The notes under the pieces: generated by a model
What the model was told of the DNA's origin: nothing
What the model saw: only the letters and a program-made list of their open reading frames with translations
Databases searched by the model: none
Shown: positions 34,233 through 44,570 of the stretch, in pieces
Position numbering within the stretch: the stretch's first letter is position 1
Layout of the letters: each line of letters starts with the position of its first letter
NCBI RefSeq assembly: GCF_009183655.1
Contig: NZ_WEIO01000002.1
Coordinates: 372,001-436,000 of the forward strand
DNA: 64,000 bases
Origin: Bacillus aerolatus
GTDB lineage: Bacteria > Bacillota > Bacilli > Bacillales > Domibacillaceae
Direction of reading: 5' to 3'
Position numbers and translations under genes: made by a program

Positions 34233-35768
34233 ATGAAAAGTCAACTAAAAGCTGGTGCCACATTATCATATGTAGCATTGTTTATTAATAGTGCTATCTC
34301 AATAATATATACACCTATTATGCTAAGTCTTCTTGGTCAATCGGAGTATGGATTATATAGTTTAGCTAGCGCAACTGCAGGATATGTAGGTGTTTTGAAC
34401 TTTGGATTGGGGAATGCATTAATTCGATACACGGCAAAATACAAAGCACTAAATGATGAAAAAAGGTGCTCTGAATTATACGGATTGTTTTTTATTATGT
34501 ACGGCACTTTAGGTGCGGTCGCATTAGTAGCAGGAATAATACTAACATTAAATGCGGATTTAGTTTTTTCAAATTCGCTAAGTATTGAAGAGCTTAACAA
34601 ACTGGAGATAATCATGGGAATTATGATAGCAAACATATCCATTGGAATAGGACTAGGAATGTTTAATATAATCATTTTGGCCCATGAAAAGTTTGTTTTT
34701 CAAAAAATGATTGTAATCCTTGGTTCCATAATAAATCCTTTATTAATGTTGCCACTTTTAGTAAAAGGATATGGAGCTATAACCATGGCGTTAGTAACTG
34801 CATTACTAAGCTTATTAACAATTATTATAAATTTCAATTACTGCTTTAAAAAAATAAAAATAAATATATCCTTTGAAAAGTTGGAGAAAGGATTAGTTAA
34901 GGAAATAATAATATTCTCATCTTATATATTCTTAAATTTAATTATTGGCCAACTTTATTGGTCAACCGATCAAGTTATACTTGGTATTTATAGTGGAACC
35001 GTCGCTGTTTCTATATATACAATAGGTGTTTCTTTTATAGGTTACTTTTCTGGTTTTTCTTCTGCTATATCCAATGTATTTCTAAGTAAGGTATCCGCAA
35101 TGGTGATGAAGGGGGCAACAGATAAAGAATTATCAGAGTTATTTATTAAGGTAGGGAGAATTCAATATATTATAATTTCATTTGCTTTAAGTGGTTTTAT
35201 CGTTTTTGGACAAGAGTTTATTTATCTATGGGTCGGCAGAGAGTATAGTGAATCTTATATTATAGCAGTTATTATTCTTGCTCCTATGTTAGTCTCACTA
35301 ATACAGGAAATGGGAGGAGTAATACTCCAAGCAAAAAATATGCAAAAGTTCAAATCGGTAGTCAATATTTCTATCGCTATACTCAATGTAATTATGAGTG
35401 TAATATTTGTTCAATGGTGGGGAGCTATTGGGTGTGCTATTGCGACAGCTATCTCTTTTACTTTAGGGAATATTATTATTATAAATATATATTATTGGAA
35501 GAAAGTCAAAATCAACATTCCTAAATATTGGGTTAACATTTTATTTATGAGTACACCATTTGTTATCAGTTTATTGTACGGTATTACATTAAATAATCAA
35601 ATACTTGCTAATTATTGGACCGTGTTGTTTATTAAGATTTTTGTGTTTTCTGTAGCATACATTTTGCTAATGTGGATGACTGGTATGAATAAGTATGAAA
35701 AGGATTTATTAATTGTTCCTATTAAAAGAATAACACGCAGGCTTAGAATTAAAGATAATGTGGCGTAA
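34233..35768 (+). CDS. epsK: lipid-linked oligosaccharide flippase (Wzx/EpsK type)
   Basis: 511 residues with about 14 membrane helices and the MOP/polysaccharide transporter layout. The start SQLKAGATLSYVALFINSAISI and the block LRYTAKY-like LGNALIRYTAKYKA are typical of Wzx proteins. It moves the completed lipid-linked repeat unit to the outer face, where EpsG can polymerise it. It starts behind GGAAGG and is the only flippase in the cluster, so it should be essential for export. Confidence 0.88.
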   Translation: MKSQLKAGATLSYVALFINSAISIIYTPIMLSLLGQSEYGLYSLASATAGYVGVLNFGLGNALIRYTAKYKALNDEKRCSELYGLFFIMYGTLGAVALVAGIILTLNADLVFSNSLSIEELNKLEIIMGIMIANISIGIGLGMFNIIILAHEKFVFQKMIVILGSIINPLLMLPLLVKGYGAITMALVTALLSLLTIIINFNYCFKKIKINISFEKLEKGLVKEIIIFSSYIFLNLIIGQLYWSTDQVILGIYSGTVAVSIYTIGVSFIGYFSGFSSAISNVFLSKVSAMVMKGATDKELSELFIKVGRIQYIIISFALSGFIVFGQEFIYLWVGREYSESYIIAVIILAPMLVSLIQEMGGVILQAKNMQKFKSVVNISIAILNVIMSVIFVQWWGAIGCAIATAISFTLGNIIIINIYYWKKVKINIPKYWVNILFMSTPFVISLLYGITLNNQILANYWTVLFIKIFVFSVAYILLMWMTGMNKYEKDLLIVPIKRITRRLRIKDNVA

Positions 35769-36274
35769 AAGTAGTAAATGAGACCGGGCGTGTTGATTAT
35801 TCGAATTAGGAAGACCGGTTCTATGAAAATTGAGTGTGCATGTAGGAAAGTGATCATTTCAGAAGCACAGTATAATTTTAGTTCTCTGGACAGCAGCCCG
35901 TAAGAGATAATGGCATAAAAAACTTTCGTATTTTTTGTTTGACTAAACATTCATTTGATCAGTACATAGGAAAATACCGATGCAAACAGCTGATTGTATA
36001 CTGAATTTTTCGTCGTGCTAACTAAGACTATTTGACCCATTGGAAAAGGTTCAACCGTCCAGCGAACTCATAATTAATGCTGTTTTGAAGCATTTCCAAC
36101 CCTTCATTTGAAATTATTTTTAGGGAATACTTTTTCTTGGTTTTGTTTGGTGTTGTTTACATTTCAAAAGAAGGTATTCCTTTTGTGTCTACATATGGAG
36201 TTCTTTGGGAGATTACCGCCGCACGCGTGATGTTATATTTTAAATTATAAATTAAATTTTGGTGGTGTTAACTA
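35769..36274. other. non-coding gap in the eps region with a stem-loop
   Basis: About 500 bp without a credible gene; short frames are broken by stops. GGAATAC followed by a pyrimidine tract near 36125 can pair with AAAAGAAGGTATTCC near 36167 before TTTTGT, a terminator-like structure that may end the flippase transcript. Nothing else was recognised. Confidence 0.4.
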
Positions 36275-37399
36275 TTGGGTAAATTATCTTTAAATTTAGT
36301 AAAGAATGATAGTCAAGCCTCTAGCATTTTAGATTTAATGAGATTTTTATCTGCTCTAACTGTTTTCCTATTTCACTTTTATGTTCCTGTACCTGGTTAT
36401 CAGGCAGTGATGGTATTCTTTGTTCTAAGTGGATACTTTATATCTTCGAGTGTTTTAAAAGCAGTTGTAGAAAATAGGTGGAGCTGGTCTGACTATCTGT
36501 TTAAAAGATTAACAAGATTATGGATAGTTCTTTTACCTGCCCTGTTTCTAACCTATATCTTGGCAAAAATACAACTCGGACTATTCGGGGAAGATTTGAA
36601 TCCCCCAAATTTAAAAGTTTCTAACTATATAAGTTGGGAACTATTTTTTGGGAATTTATTTTTTATGCAAGGGATATTAGTAAAAGGACCATTTGGTTTA
36701 AATGGACCATTATGGAGCTTAACCTATGAATTTTGGTACTATATATTATTTCCTTGTATAATTTTAATATTTTGTTCAAGTAAAAAAAGCAAAAAACTTT
36801 TTTATTTACTAGTATCAATCGCAATTTCAATTTTTGTAGGTCAAAAGATAATGGAATATTTTCTGATATGGTCATTGGGTGCAATCATTCCACTAATTAA
36901 ACCATTAAACTTAGAGAAAGCATATTTAAAATTTATAATTACTCTATTTTCTACCTTAATAGCAATTGTTTCACTGCATTACGAGGCAGGTAGTAGTTTC
37001 TTTCTTGATTTAAGGGTTGGTATCACATTTTCATTTCTTATCTATCTCGTTGTTTCGTTTTTTAATAATAACAGTAGTTCCATAAAAAATAATATTCCTA
37101 AGTACTTGGCGGGATTTTCTTATACCTTATACTTAACACATTATCCTTTAGCAAATTTTATACTTACTTGGCGAATGTCCCCGCTATGGCCTTTCGAGGG
37201 GAATTCATTAATAATTAAAGTTGCGCTTGCTATTTTGGTCATTATATATGCTTGGATAATTGCATTATTAACTGAGAAACATACGGATAGAGTGAGAGGG
37301 ATAATTTCCAAGCTGATTTTTAGAAAAAATATGAATCTGTTAAAAAATAAAAGTATTCCATCCAATAATGTAGACTCACAGCCTCCTATGTTAGGGTAG
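36275..37399 (+). CDS. acyltransferase 3 family membrane protein
   Basis: 374 residues from TTG, 7 nt after GGTGGTG. LDLMRFLSALTVFLFHFYVP holds the family His, MVFFVLSGYFISSSVL is the second signature, and about ten membrane helices follow. Members O-acetylate or succinylate surface polysaccharides from the cytoplasmic donor. Downstream in the eps region it is a candidate for decorating the polymer. AT-rich, like its neighbours. Confidence 0.87.
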   Translation: MGKLSLNLVKNDSQASSILDLMRFLSALTVFLFHFYVPVPGYQAVMVFFVLSGYFISSSVLKAVVENRWSWSDYLFKRLTRLWIVLLPALFLTYILAKIQLGLFGEDLNPPNLKVSNYISWELFFGNLFFMQGILVKGPFGLNGPLWSLTYEFWYYILFPCIILIFCSSKKSKKLFYLLVSIAISIFVGQKIMEYFLIWSLGAIIPLIKPLNLEKAYLKFIITLFSTLIAIVSLHYEAGSSFFLDLRVGITFSFLIYLVVSFFNNNSSSIKNNIPKYLAGFSYTLYLTHYPLANFILTWRMSPLWPFEGNSLIIKVALAILVIIYAWIIALLTEKHTDRVRGIISKLIFRKNMNLLKNKSIPSNNVDSQPPMLG

Positions 37400-37798
37400 A
37401 TGTCGCATAGAACCCTAGTGTTATATTAAGAAAACACGGAGGTCGAGCGATATGAAAGGAAAACCCTGAGCGACGAAAAACATTTTTTGGTGCTCTTACA
37501 GACTAAAGGATTAGCTATATTATTTATGCTGCTTCCACGCTACTAAAAAAGCATTCAGATTCCATTCGTTCATGGAATATCTGGACACCTGTCTGGAGAA
37601 GGTTCTTCGATGGATTGGATCTTTATCTATGCTGAAAAATTAAGTTCGATTGATATAGTACTTAGAATACTGGAAATCTCTCGTAACAACAAGTTAAGAA
37701 TAAGAGGAAAGATATCCACAAGTATCAAGTTATTTCATTTTTTATATTCTATCTTGATAAATTTATAAAAAAATAAAAGAAAATAGGTGGGTGTTATC
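37400..37798. other. gap with a possible gene remnant
   Basis: About 390 bp without a start-to-stop gene of useful size. One frame from about 37553 to 37767 is open (including HGISGHLSGEGSSMDWIF and AEKLSSIDIVLRIL) but has no start with a ribosome site and no recognised family. It looks like a degraded coding segment. Confidence 0.35.
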
Positions 37799-38860
37799 AT
37801 GAGTAAGGTGAGTGTAATAGTGCCGATATATAATGCAGAAAAGAAACTTGGAAAATGCATAAAATCAATACTCAATCAAACATTTAATGATTTCGAATTG
37901 ATTTTGGTAAATGATGGATCCATAGATAATAGCTTACATATTTGTCGGGGGTTTGAGAGAGAAGATAGGCGGATAAAAGTAATAGATAAAAAAAATGAAG
38001 GGTGTATTGCAGCTAGAAGAGAAGGAATAGAAAATTCGTCTTCCGATTATATAATGTTTGTTGACGCTGATGATTGGATTGATAAAAAGAGTATCGAAAC
38101 ACTTTATAATGAAACCATAAATAATGACTTAGATATTACAGTTTGTAATATGTATAAAGTATTAGGAAATGGCGCGCTATTCAAAAAAAAGAATGATAGT
38201 GTTTATTTTTCTAAGGATAAGATATACAGCGGTGAGGAAATTAAAAAGGAACTCGTTCCTGCCTACTTTCACGGTCATCCATTTCCATCCTCTTTATGTG
38301 CAAAGCTTTATAAAAAAGAGTTAATAGCGAAAAGTGGAAACTATTTAGACCGAATTTATTTTCTTGGAGAGGATCTATTTTATAACTTGGAAATGTTTTT
38401 AAAAGCAAAAAGGGTTAAAGTTATTTCCCACTCTCTTTATTTTTATAGTTTTGGCGGTTTTACAAGCAAATATATGCCACATTTATTTGAAGATATGATA
38501 AATGGTTACAAGATACAAAAAGAAGTAATTAATGAATACTTTGTAACCACTAAGCAAGAACATTATAACGGTATAAGCATAATGCTTCTTAATACATTTA
38601 AAACGTGTCTATGTAACTTGTTCGGTAGTAAACTATCGGAATCTAATATTAAAAAGTCCATAGCTATGTATATATCAAATGAGGATTTAATAGGAACATT
38701 ATCCAATGAAGGTTCAATAAGATACTTCCCAAAGGAATATTTAAGTGCAATAAGAGAGAAAGATATAAACTTCCTGTACCAGTTAGGTAAAGATATGTAT
38801 AAAAAGCAAAGACCTAGGAAAATGCTATTAAGTACTATTTCAAAGTTTCAAGGAATTTGA
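37799..38860 (+). CDS. GT2 glycosyltransferase (EpsJ-like)
   Basis: 353 residues from ATG behind AGGTGGG; an in-frame GTG at 37787 overlaps that site. SVIVPIYNAEKKLGKCIKSILNQ, NDGSIDN and FVDADDWID (DxD) mark a GT-A family 2 enzyme of the EpsJ kind. It is the last gene of the rightward eps region and adds a sugar at the inner membrane face. The isolated position, after two degenerate gaps, suggests it may be on its own transcript. Confidence 0.85.
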   Translation: MSKVSVIVPIYNAEKKLGKCIKSILNQTFNDFELILVNDGSIDNSLHICRGFEREDRRIKVIDKKNEGCIAARREGIENSSSDYIMFVDADDWIDKKSIETLYNETINNDLDITVCNMYKVLGNGALFKKKNDSVYFSKDKIYSGEEIKKELVPAYFHGHPFPSSLCAKLYKKELIAKSGNYLDRIYFLGEDLFYNLEMFLKAKRVKVISHSLYFYSFGGFTSKYMPHLFEDMINGYKIQKEVINEYFVTTKQEHYNGISIMLLNTFKTCLCNLFGSKLSESNIKKSIAMYISNEDLIGTLSNEGSIRYFPKEYLSAIREKDINFLYQLGKDMYKKQRPRKMLLSTISKFQGI

Positions 38861-39113
38861 TATTAACATTTGGACTTGAGTCAATATCTTGAACACAAAT
38901 AAGTTAACCTTTTATGCTGTTTGACATAATTAATCCTTCACTTCTTGCAACGCCCGAAAGTTTGATTAGTCGTGAATACATTGGCGATTATACCAGCTTT
39001 CAATATAAAGAAAAAGCAGGAATTAATCCTGCCTAAGGAATTAGTTAATCGTTCATATTAAGGAATTTCATTTTGTTAAACTTGGGAAATTAAATCGCCG
39101 TTGAAAGTAGATA
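38861..39113. other. convergent intergenic region with a leftward terminator
   Basis: GCAGGA-ATTAA-TCCTGC at 39016-39032, read leftward, is followed by TTTTTCTTT and should terminate the beta-helix gene. To its left, a coding-like stretch (TPESLISREYIGDYTSFQYK) without a start may be the end of a lost gene. Confidence 0.5.
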
Positions 39114-41162
39114 TCAAGGATAAAAGATATTATTAATTAAATTATTTAATTTGATATGATTGTTGTGCAATTTGACCTGTGATTTGATTAAATTGTTATC
39201 TTTGAAAATTAAAGGAATAGTGGGGGAGTTATCGGCACTTACACTAACCATTGAAATACTCGTCATAAAAGTATTGTCTGTCAAAAGTATTTGATCGGCA
39301 ACCATCGTATTTCGTATACCAATCATAAAGTTGCTGCTTCCATTTTGGTAGTGGAATATATTTCCTGAAAATTGAAGATTACCCCACTTTCCGTTTAATA
39401 AGAAGGCACTATCAGAACTCGCAGGATTGAAAAAATAACTGTTGTTTACCTTGAAAGAATTAATTTTTTTATCTGTACCCATATAAAAAAGGGTATGCGA
39501 GTCCCAATTGAAATAACAATTACTAAATTCATATTTGCCCCCCCCGGATATTTCCTCTAGCCGTCCACTATTAATAAATGTGCACCCTGTATATACACCT
39601 GGCGGCAATCCGGTAGGTCGGTTTTCTTTGTGTCTAGTATTTATAAAAGATACATTGCTTAAGATCCAATCATGGGCTCCTATGGGTACTACGGTAAATG
39701 CTTCTCTTCCGCTTCCTTCAAAAATACAATTTGAGATGCTTTGGGGTTCAACACTAAATATCAAAGGGGCACCAGGGTTTATTGATGCAACGTAAAAATC
39801 ATTATCGAATAAGAATTTACAATTGTTTATTTGGGCGACATAGGCTTTTTGTTTTCCGAAATTAAGTGGACTATTATGGAAGAAACAATTATCTATTAAA
39901 GCCTCTGCTTTGCCTGGAAGACGCATTCTGCACCTATATAGGTGGTTATTTGAGAATAACGCGTCTCCTGTTAGAACGGGATCGCAATTGTGAAAGTAGT
40001 TCTTTTCAATAGTTGCTTTATCAACGCCGGAATTGATGGTAAATATTCCACCTTGGACTCGACTGTTAGTAATGCTAATGTGCTTTCCGGCTACAGCAAT
40101 AATGTTATAGCTTTTATTGTCATAAATATCATTGCTGTCAAGAAAAATATATTGGTTTATATCATAACCGTCTTCTATAGCAATGGCTCCCTGGGGGGCC
40201 GTCCCGCTAATATGGTGGATTTCACACTTGCTCACATAGCAATGTTTCATTCCACATATTGCTATCCCTAATCTTCGGCAATGGTGAAGATTGCATTTTT
40301 CAATATACACATGTTTTGGAAATTCCGGAGTTCGTATTAATATTGTATTTCCTGAAACAGAAGGAATGGTGGCTTGATGTAATATAACTTTGGCATAGCT
40401 TGCTCCTATAGGAACCTCTACTTCATCAAAGAAATGAAGGTTTGTCTTGGATGATAAAAAGGTATCGTCATTTTTATAAAAGACTACGTCGTATGTGTTT
40501 GTTGTAATTTCGCTGCCAATCCCGCCGTAACTGTCACCGTAAAGCCCGAAGTAACCAAGGTTTGTTATTTGAGGGATCATGGGGATATTTACTTTTGAAC
40601 GAATGCGATTAGAATCTGAGGTTAAAGTTCCATTTAAAGTATTCACCCCGCCTAATTCCAAATTCCCTGCGAGTTTTGGAAAGTTTCCGCCTATGCCTCC
40701 GAATGAAGTAATACCAAGAATAGCATCCCCGGTCGTATGGAAGATTTCAAGATTATCCAGAGTAATGTACTGGCCTCCGTATTTCATTTCCACACCTAAA
40801 CCAAATTCATGAGTACCCCCGCTTGAATAATTATGGGTATACCGGTCTCCCTCAATCTTACCGTTAGTCACTCTTGAATACTTCTGTTTGTTGCGAAATG
40901 AGACAATGGCATAACCAGGCAAGCTGTTATCTCTTATTCTTAACGTAGCACCACCTAAATTGAATGTCATATAGCTTTGAGGTTGAATCGGATTATTCTC
41001 ATCAATTAAATAAGTGCCATTAGGCAAGACAACCTCGGAATAGCCTTGCTGGGCTGCCCAGGATAAGGCATCGTTCAGTCCTTTAGATGTATTAACAGCA
41101 TCAGTTCCATCGTTTTTGATATTCCAGCGGACTAATTCAACTAAGTAAGAACCTTCAGACAT
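39114..41162 (-). CDS. right-handed beta-helix (pectate lyase-like) protein without signal peptide
   Basis: 682 residues. The N-terminus (RWNIKNDGTDAVNTSKGLNDAL, then LPNGTYLI) is the cap of pectin-lyase-like proteins. KIEGDRYTHNYSSGGTHEFG is the conserved beginning of the helix, an inserted beta-rich domain covers about 165-275, and parallel beta-helix repeats follow (many N-x-I/F-x-N-N turns). It is homologous over its length to the secreted product encoded divergently at 41528. No signal peptide or anchor is visible, as in phage tail proteins of this fold. It may act on a glycan; catalytic residues were not identified. Confidence 0.8.
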   Translation of the reverse strand: MSEGSYLVELVRWNIKNDGTDAVNTSKGLNDALSWAAQQGYSEVVLPNGTYLIDENNPIQPQSYMTFNLGGATLRIRDNSLPGYAIVSFRNKQKYSRVTNGKIEGDRYTHNYSSGGTHEFGLGVEMKYGGQYITLDNLEIFHTTGDAILGITSFGGIGGNFPKLAGNLELGGVNTLNGTLTSDSNRIRSKVNIPMIPQITNLGYFGLYGDSYGGIGSEITTNTYDVVFYKNDDTFLSSKTNLHFFDEVEVPIGASYAKVILHQATIPSVSGNTILIRTPEFPKHVYIEKCNLHHCRRLGIAICGMKHCYVSKCEIHHISGTAPQGAIAIEDGYDINQYIFLDSNDIYDNKSYNIIAVAGKHISITNSRVQGGIFTINSGVDKATIEKNYFHNCDPVLTGDALFSNNHLYRCRMRLPGKAEALIDNCFFHNSPLNFGKQKAYVAQINNCKFLFDNDFYVASINPGAPLIFSVEPQSISNCIFEGSGREAFTVVPIGAHDWILSNVSFINTRHKENRPTGLPPGVYTGCTFINSGRLEEISGGGKYEFSNCYFNWDSHTLFYMGTDKKINSFKVNNSYFFNPASSDSAFLLNGKWGNLQFSGNIFHYQNGSSNFMIGIRNTMVADQILLTDNTFMTSISMVSVSADNSPTIPLIFKDNNLIKSQVKLHNNHIKLNNLINNIFYP

Positions 41163-41330
41163 AAAGGATCACCTGTTGCTTAACTCTAGCCTTGTCCATT
41201 AAATGAATAAAAACTTTCTTTTTCATTACTATAGAGCCTCCACTTAAATTTAGTTTTAAGACAGTTCAATTACGATTGGAGTCTTTTCCATCTCCCTATT
41301 ATGCTATTCAAAAAAGTTACTAAAGTAAGG

Positions 41331-41385
41331 GCCGATATCTTGAGTAAGAATGATCAATTTAATCAAGATGGATACACAAATCGGC
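41331..41385. repeat. nested inverted repeat between the divergent beta-helix genes
   Basis: GCCGAT (41331-41336) pairs with ATCGGC (41380-41385), and inside it ATCTTGA (41337-41343) pairs with TCAAGAT (41363-41369), leaving a one-sided bulge. It lies about 145 bp before the secreted paralogue and could be a regulatory hairpin or operator. Confidence 0.45.
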
Positions 41386-41527
41386 AACGAATCCGTTTTG
41401 TGTAATTTCACTTTTGTTATTCCTCTGCCACTCCCCTAAAGATTTGGGACATTGTTTCCCTAAGAATAAAGAAAAAGGTTTACTATGTGGGCATTTTAGA
41501 AATTATGGAGGCATGAGGAGTGATATC

Positions 41528-43696
41528 GTGAAAAAATATATCGTATCATGTATGACTATAATGGTTGTACTGTTTATGAGCTGGGCATTGTCACCTGATA
41601 AACTGCCTAAACTCGCTGCTAAAGTCCATAATGAAGCTGAAAGTTTGATGAAGAGTCCGGTGTATGAACTAGAATTGAGTCGATGGGGAGTGTACAACGA
41701 TGGAACTCATCCGCTGGAAACGACTAAAGGGATCAACGCAGCACTTAAATGGGCAAAGGAAAACAAGTACAAAACCTTTAAAATTCCGAATGGAACCTAC
41801 CTTATTGCTAAAGGTACAAAACAAGCTGATCCTGAAGCAAGGATCAATATGGTCAGTGACATGGATTTGCTTTTGAGTGAAAAGACGATCTTGCAAAAAG
41901 AGACAAATGAATTTGAAGTTTATTCTGTTCTTTACCTTGGACCGGATGTTAAAAATGTAAAAGTCAAAGGAGGTGTATACCGCGGGGATAGGGGTACACA
42001 TGATTATTCAAAAAAAGGTCCCGACACAGGGGGGACGCATGAATGGGGATCTGGGGTTGAGGTTGTTGGGGCAGAAGATGTTGTGATTGATGGGGTGAAA
42101 CTCGAGAAGTTCACAGGAGATGGAATCATTGTGACCGGTACAACAGTTACTGGGTCTTCTATTTCGGAAAAGTCCTTGGAAATGGGAGGGATCGACGATA
42201 AAGGCAAACCGGTTTCTGCGAAAGGTAAAATTCGCACGAATAGCCGAGAGGTAACACATTTTGATAATACAGCCTACAAAACTTATCGAAATATTCATTT
42301 TTGGCTGCCGGAGGGTATTTCGTCTGGAAGCAAAGTAGACGTCTACTACTATCGAAAAGGTGGAAGCTTTATAAAAGCGGATAAACAAGTTCGATTTTAC
42401 TCAGGAGAGTCCGTTATCCCGAATGATGCCGATTATTTCCGGGCAGTCTTTGAAGCACCTTCAACTAAGGATGTTAAAGTGAGTCGGATGACGGTCGATA
42501 TGTCGAGAAATGTGACCATTAAGAATTCTGATATTGGATATAACAGAAGGCAGGGAATTAGCTTAGTCGGCTCAGAAGGTGTAAAAATTATGAATAATCA
42601 TATCCATCACACGAACGGAACTGCCCCTCAAAGTGGGATTGATATTGAACCTGGATTTTTTCCCGGTAAGAACACGGTTATAAAAGACAATAGATTTACC
42701 GACAATAAAATTCAGATTGTGCTTGCCTACGGAGAAAACGTCACGATTGAAGGAAACCAATTCGAACAATCTTTAAAAGGGACGGCCGGCGTTCATGCCC
42801 ATAAAGGATTCAGGGGAAAAGTAGTTGTGAAGGAAAATACCTTCAATGGATCTAGTCTAACCCTTTATTCGAAAAATGCAATCGTGGACCACAATGAGGT
42901 GATAAACAGTGAAGTCAAGCTGCTTGGTAAAAATATTTCATTTAGTAACGCAACGCTGACAGACGCGAGCCTTAGCATTGGAAGTGAAAAAGGCCAAAAG
43001 ATAAAAAATGTGGCGATCCAGCATAACGGTGTTCGTCCCGGGGTTCTCTATATATGGGATAAGCCGGTTCGTTTGAAGGATGTGACTATAAAGGCAAAAA
43101 CTCGGGATAAGGGTCTTATTTTTGGAACGGGAAACAGCCAAAGTGTCTATGACCGCTTAGTGGTGGAGGATAGTCATCGAAAAGGTACTGTGCTTCCCGC
43201 GGGAACGTATAACGACTGTTCTTTTAAGGCCGGGGGGCTTGGGATTAACCGTGAAGGGAAATACGTCTTAAATAAGTGTGTGATAAAAGATCAAAGCAGC
43301 CTCGTAAGTGTTAACAGCTTGTACGGCAAGCCGGATGTGACTATCAAAAATTCTTTATTAGAAGTAAAGGAAAACATCGGGTACGGGGCAGCTATTTACA
43401 TCCAAGGAGCTGATAAATTTAAGCTTTTGAACAGCACAGTATTAGCGAAAAACAACATAGAAAATACACCCTTAATTAAGATCGGCCCATATGGGTATCC
43501 GAAACGTGCCAAAGTGTTTGGAGTTACGATCAAGGGAAATGAGATTCATGCCAAAACTTTAATACCAGCAGTAGATACATCCAGTGCAGGAACAGATGCA
43601 CCGGCTTATCAAATTGAGGATAATACATTGTATAATGCTATATTGGAATTGACATCAAAAGACATTAAAATCGATAATAACCTTATTCAAAATTAA
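41528..43696 (+). CDS. secreted or membrane-anchored right-handed beta-helix protein
   Basis: 722 residues from GTG, 7 nt after GAGGAG; the open frame reaches back to 41414 without support. The N-terminus KKYIVSCMTIMVVLFMSWAL is a signal peptide or anchor. ELSRWGVYNDGTHPLETTKG, IPNGTYLI and GDRGTHDYSKKG follow as in the leftward paralogue, with the same inserted beta domain and then helix repeats to the end. The fold is that of polysaccharide lyases, epimerases and phage tailspikes. Next to an eps operon, trimming or modifying exopolysaccharide outside the cell is a reasonable inference. Confidence 0.82.
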   Translation: MKKYIVSCMTIMVVLFMSWALSPDKLPKLAAKVHNEAESLMKSPVYELELSRWGVYNDGTHPLETTKGINAALKWAKENKYKTFKIPNGTYLIAKGTKQADPEARINMVSDMDLLLSEKTILQKETNEFEVYSVLYLGPDVKNVKVKGGVYRGDRGTHDYSKKGPDTGGTHEWGSGVEVVGAEDVVIDGVKLEKFTGDGIIVTGTTVTGSSISEKSLEMGGIDDKGKPVSAKGKIRTNSREVTHFDNTAYKTYRNIHFWLPEGISSGSKVDVYYYRKGGSFIKADKQVRFYSGESVIPNDADYFRAVFEAPSTKDVKVSRMTVDMSRNVTIKNSDIGYNRRQGISLVGSEGVKIMNNHIHHTNGTAPQSGIDIEPGFFPGKNTVIKDNRFTDNKIQIVLAYGENVTIEGNQFEQSLKGTAGVHAHKGFRGKVVVKENTFNGSSLTLYSKNAIVDHNEVINSEVKLLGKNISFSNATLTDASLSIGSEKGQKIKNVAIQHNGVRPGVLYIWDKPVRLKDVTIKAKTRDKGLIFGTGNSQSVYDRLVVEDSHRKGTVLPAGTYNDCSFKAGGLGINREGKYVLNKCVIKDQSSLVSVNSLYGKPDVTIKNSLLEVKENIGYGAAIYIQGADKFKLLNSTVLAKNNIENTPLIKIGPYGYPKRAKVFGVTIKGNEIHAKTLIPAVDTSSAGTDAPAYQIEDNTLYNAILELTSKDIKIDNNLIQN

Positions 43697-43709
43697 ATCA
43701 AAAAGGTGG

Positions 43710-43768
43710 TCCCCCATAGTAGGCAGCAAATTGAAAAGATTTGTCTATCTATTATGGAGGGATTTTTG
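43710..43768 (+). terminator. intrinsic terminator after the secreted beta-helix gene
   Basis: A long imperfect stem joins TCCCCCATAGTAGG with CTATTATGGAGGGA, followed by TTTTTGTTTTTT. Confidence 0.75.
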
Positions 43769-43853
43769 TTTTTTAAAAGAATAGGAATTAAATAAGAGAG
43801 TGTTATGTTCTTTGATGGTAAAATATAAAAAAATTATGAAATGGGGTTCTTTT

Positions 43854-44570
43854 ATGAAGCTGGCTTTCATCTCAGATATCCACGGCAATGCCATAGCTCT
43901 AGATGCGGTACGGCAGGATATAAAAGAAAAGAATGTTGATAAAATTTTTGTTTTAGGGGATATAAGCTTCCGAGGACCTGAGCCGAAACGGGCGCTTGAT
44001 TTAGTTAGGGCCCTAAAGTGTGAAGTCATTAAAGGAAACGCGGACGAATGGGTAGTTCGTGGTTTAAGAGAAGGAGAGGTACCAGATCAGGCTTTGGAAG
44101 TTATGACGAAAGAGCGTGATTGGACTTACTCACAATTGGATGATGAGAGTATCGAATATTTGAGAAATCTTCCATTAGAATTAACGGTTGAAGTTAGAAA
44201 TATTAAAATTCATGCTTTCCATGCTACTCCTAATAGTTTGTTTGAAGTAGTTCCACCATTTGAAAGTGATAGCATGATGAGTGAAAAATTGATGATCAAT
44301 GAAGCTGACATATACATATATGCTCATATCCATAAACCGTATATTAGGTATATTAACGGCAAATGCCTTATCAACATAGGGAGTGTCGGTTTACCTTTCG
44401 ATGGTATGAATAAGTCCTCATATTCCCTAATTGATATTAGAGATGGCAGCTTTCAAACTTCTATTGTTAGAGTCGATTATGATGTAAAACAAGTTATCCA
44501 TCAGTTTAGAGAATCTGACTACCCTAATGTTGAATTGATGACAAATTTATTGCTTAAAGCAAAGTTATAA
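43854..44570 (+). CDS. calcineurin-like metallophosphoesterase
   Basis: 238 residues from the ATG before KLAFISDIHGN; the frame extends upstream to 43800 but family alignment favours this start. Metal-binding motifs are SDIHGN, GDISFRGPEP, GNADEW, HAT and YAHIHKPY, with a C-terminal NIGSVGLPF. This is the YfcE/predicted phosphodiesterase group. Substrates are usually phosphodiesters or nucleotides; which one is unknown here. It appears to be a single-gene unit. Confidence 0.87.
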   Translation: MKLAFISDIHGNAIALDAVRQDIKEKNVDKIFVLGDISFRGPEPKRALDLVRALKCEVIKGNADEWVVRGLREGEVPDQALEVMTKERDWTYSQLDDESIEYLRNLPLELTVEVRNIKIHAFHATPNSLFEVVPPFESDSMMSEKLMINEADIYIYAHIHKPYIRYINGKCLINIGSVGLPFDGMNKSSYSLIDIRDGSFQTSIVRVDYDVKQVIHQFRESDYPNVELMTNLLLKAKL

